Source: Prosapia bicincta (taxonomy: Eukaryota; Arthropoda; Insecta; Hemiptera; Cercopidae). Taken from it: DNA of 64,000 bases. A program made the translations under genes and the position numbers. The stretch lies in the NCBI GenBank assembly GCA_036971475.1, contig JBAIZL010000002.1, positions 1,761,113 to 1,825,112 of the forward strand, written 5' to 3'. The notes under the pieces were generated by a model. That model made no database searches and was not told the origin of the DNA. It saw only the letters and a program-made list of their open reading frames with translations. This document shows positions 63,959-64,000 of the stretch, piece by piece (the first letter of the stretch is position 1; each line of letters begins with the position of its first letter).

Positions 63959-64000
63959 ATTTGAATAACCTTAGTTCTTTTGATTATTATACAAGAACAC
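63958..64000 (+). repeat. Start of a second copy of the 61319-61362 repeat, cut by the window end
   Basis: TATTTGAATAACC followed by TTATTATACAAGAACAC resembles the conserved outer end of the foldback element at 61319-61362. It follows a TA/GT microsatellite, as the other copy adjoins (TA)n. Confidence 0.6.

Noticed and set aside
63458..63968. Two opposite frames of 85 and 125 codons sharing the same peptide (SSMLDEILAKRRN)
   Set aside because: The shared peptide is a consequence of the perfect palindrome; the remainder is (IY)n and (CV)n from the microsatellites.
1..64000. tRNA or rRNA genes
   Set aside because: No convincing B-box (GGTTCRANNCC) paired with an A-box, and no conserved rRNA stretch was seen on either strand by eye.

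Overview
The window looks like a eukaryotic, most likely arthropod (insect-type), intergenic or heterochromatic region. It has no prokaryotic-style genes. The unique parts are strongly AT-rich and carry (TA)n, (GT)n and (CT)n microsatellites. One satellite contains the telomere-like motif CCTAACCTA, which is common in insect genomes (insect telomere repeat TTAGG/CCTAA). The taxon is inferred from this texture only. No protein-coding gene can be supported; nearly all long reading frames are translations of tandem repeats.

Layout: (1) 1-753 unique DNA. (2) 754-883 dispersed repeat copy with a decayed hammerhead-ribozyme-like core. (3) 896-5919 satellite A, 29-bp unit, about 173 copies. (4) 6103-6270 a second copy of the dispersed repeat, with a better hammerhead-like core and a foldback. 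(5) 6271-7170 unique AT-rich DNA. (6) 7171-9583 satellite B, 48-bp unit with a variable G-run, about 50 copies. (7) 9584-15100 unique AT-rich DNA. (8) 15101-57872 satellite C, 67-bp unit, about 635 copies over 42.8 kb, with nested higher-order duplications. (9) 58090-58478 tandem duplication of a 194-bp segment. (10) 58641-60302 satellite D, 54/56-bp unit, 30 copies. (11) 60312-64000 AT-rich DNA holding two palindromic elements (61167-61345 and 63624-63883) beside (TA)n tracts, and the start of what looks like another copy of the first element's flank at the right end.

Two observations stand out. First, two different repeat families (at 6103-6270 and 61167-61345) carry, on the minus strand, the arrangement stem I - CTGANGA - stem II - GAAA - self-complementary stem III - NUH. 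The stems differ in sequence between the families while base pairing is kept. This is the expected signature of hammerhead self-cleaving RNAs of the dimeric, Penelope-like/retrozyme type. Copies of one family lie at both sides of satellite A in the same orientation. Second, satellite C records its own expansion: copy offsets of 1009, 1273, 2749, 4358, 7241 and 12870 bp all resolve into whole 67-bp units plus the few indel-bearing monomers seen in each interval.

Limits: everything is read by eye from one sequence. Monomer counts are approximate, duplication borders are accurate to about one monomer, and the possibility of assembly error in such arrays cannot be excluded from the sequence alone.
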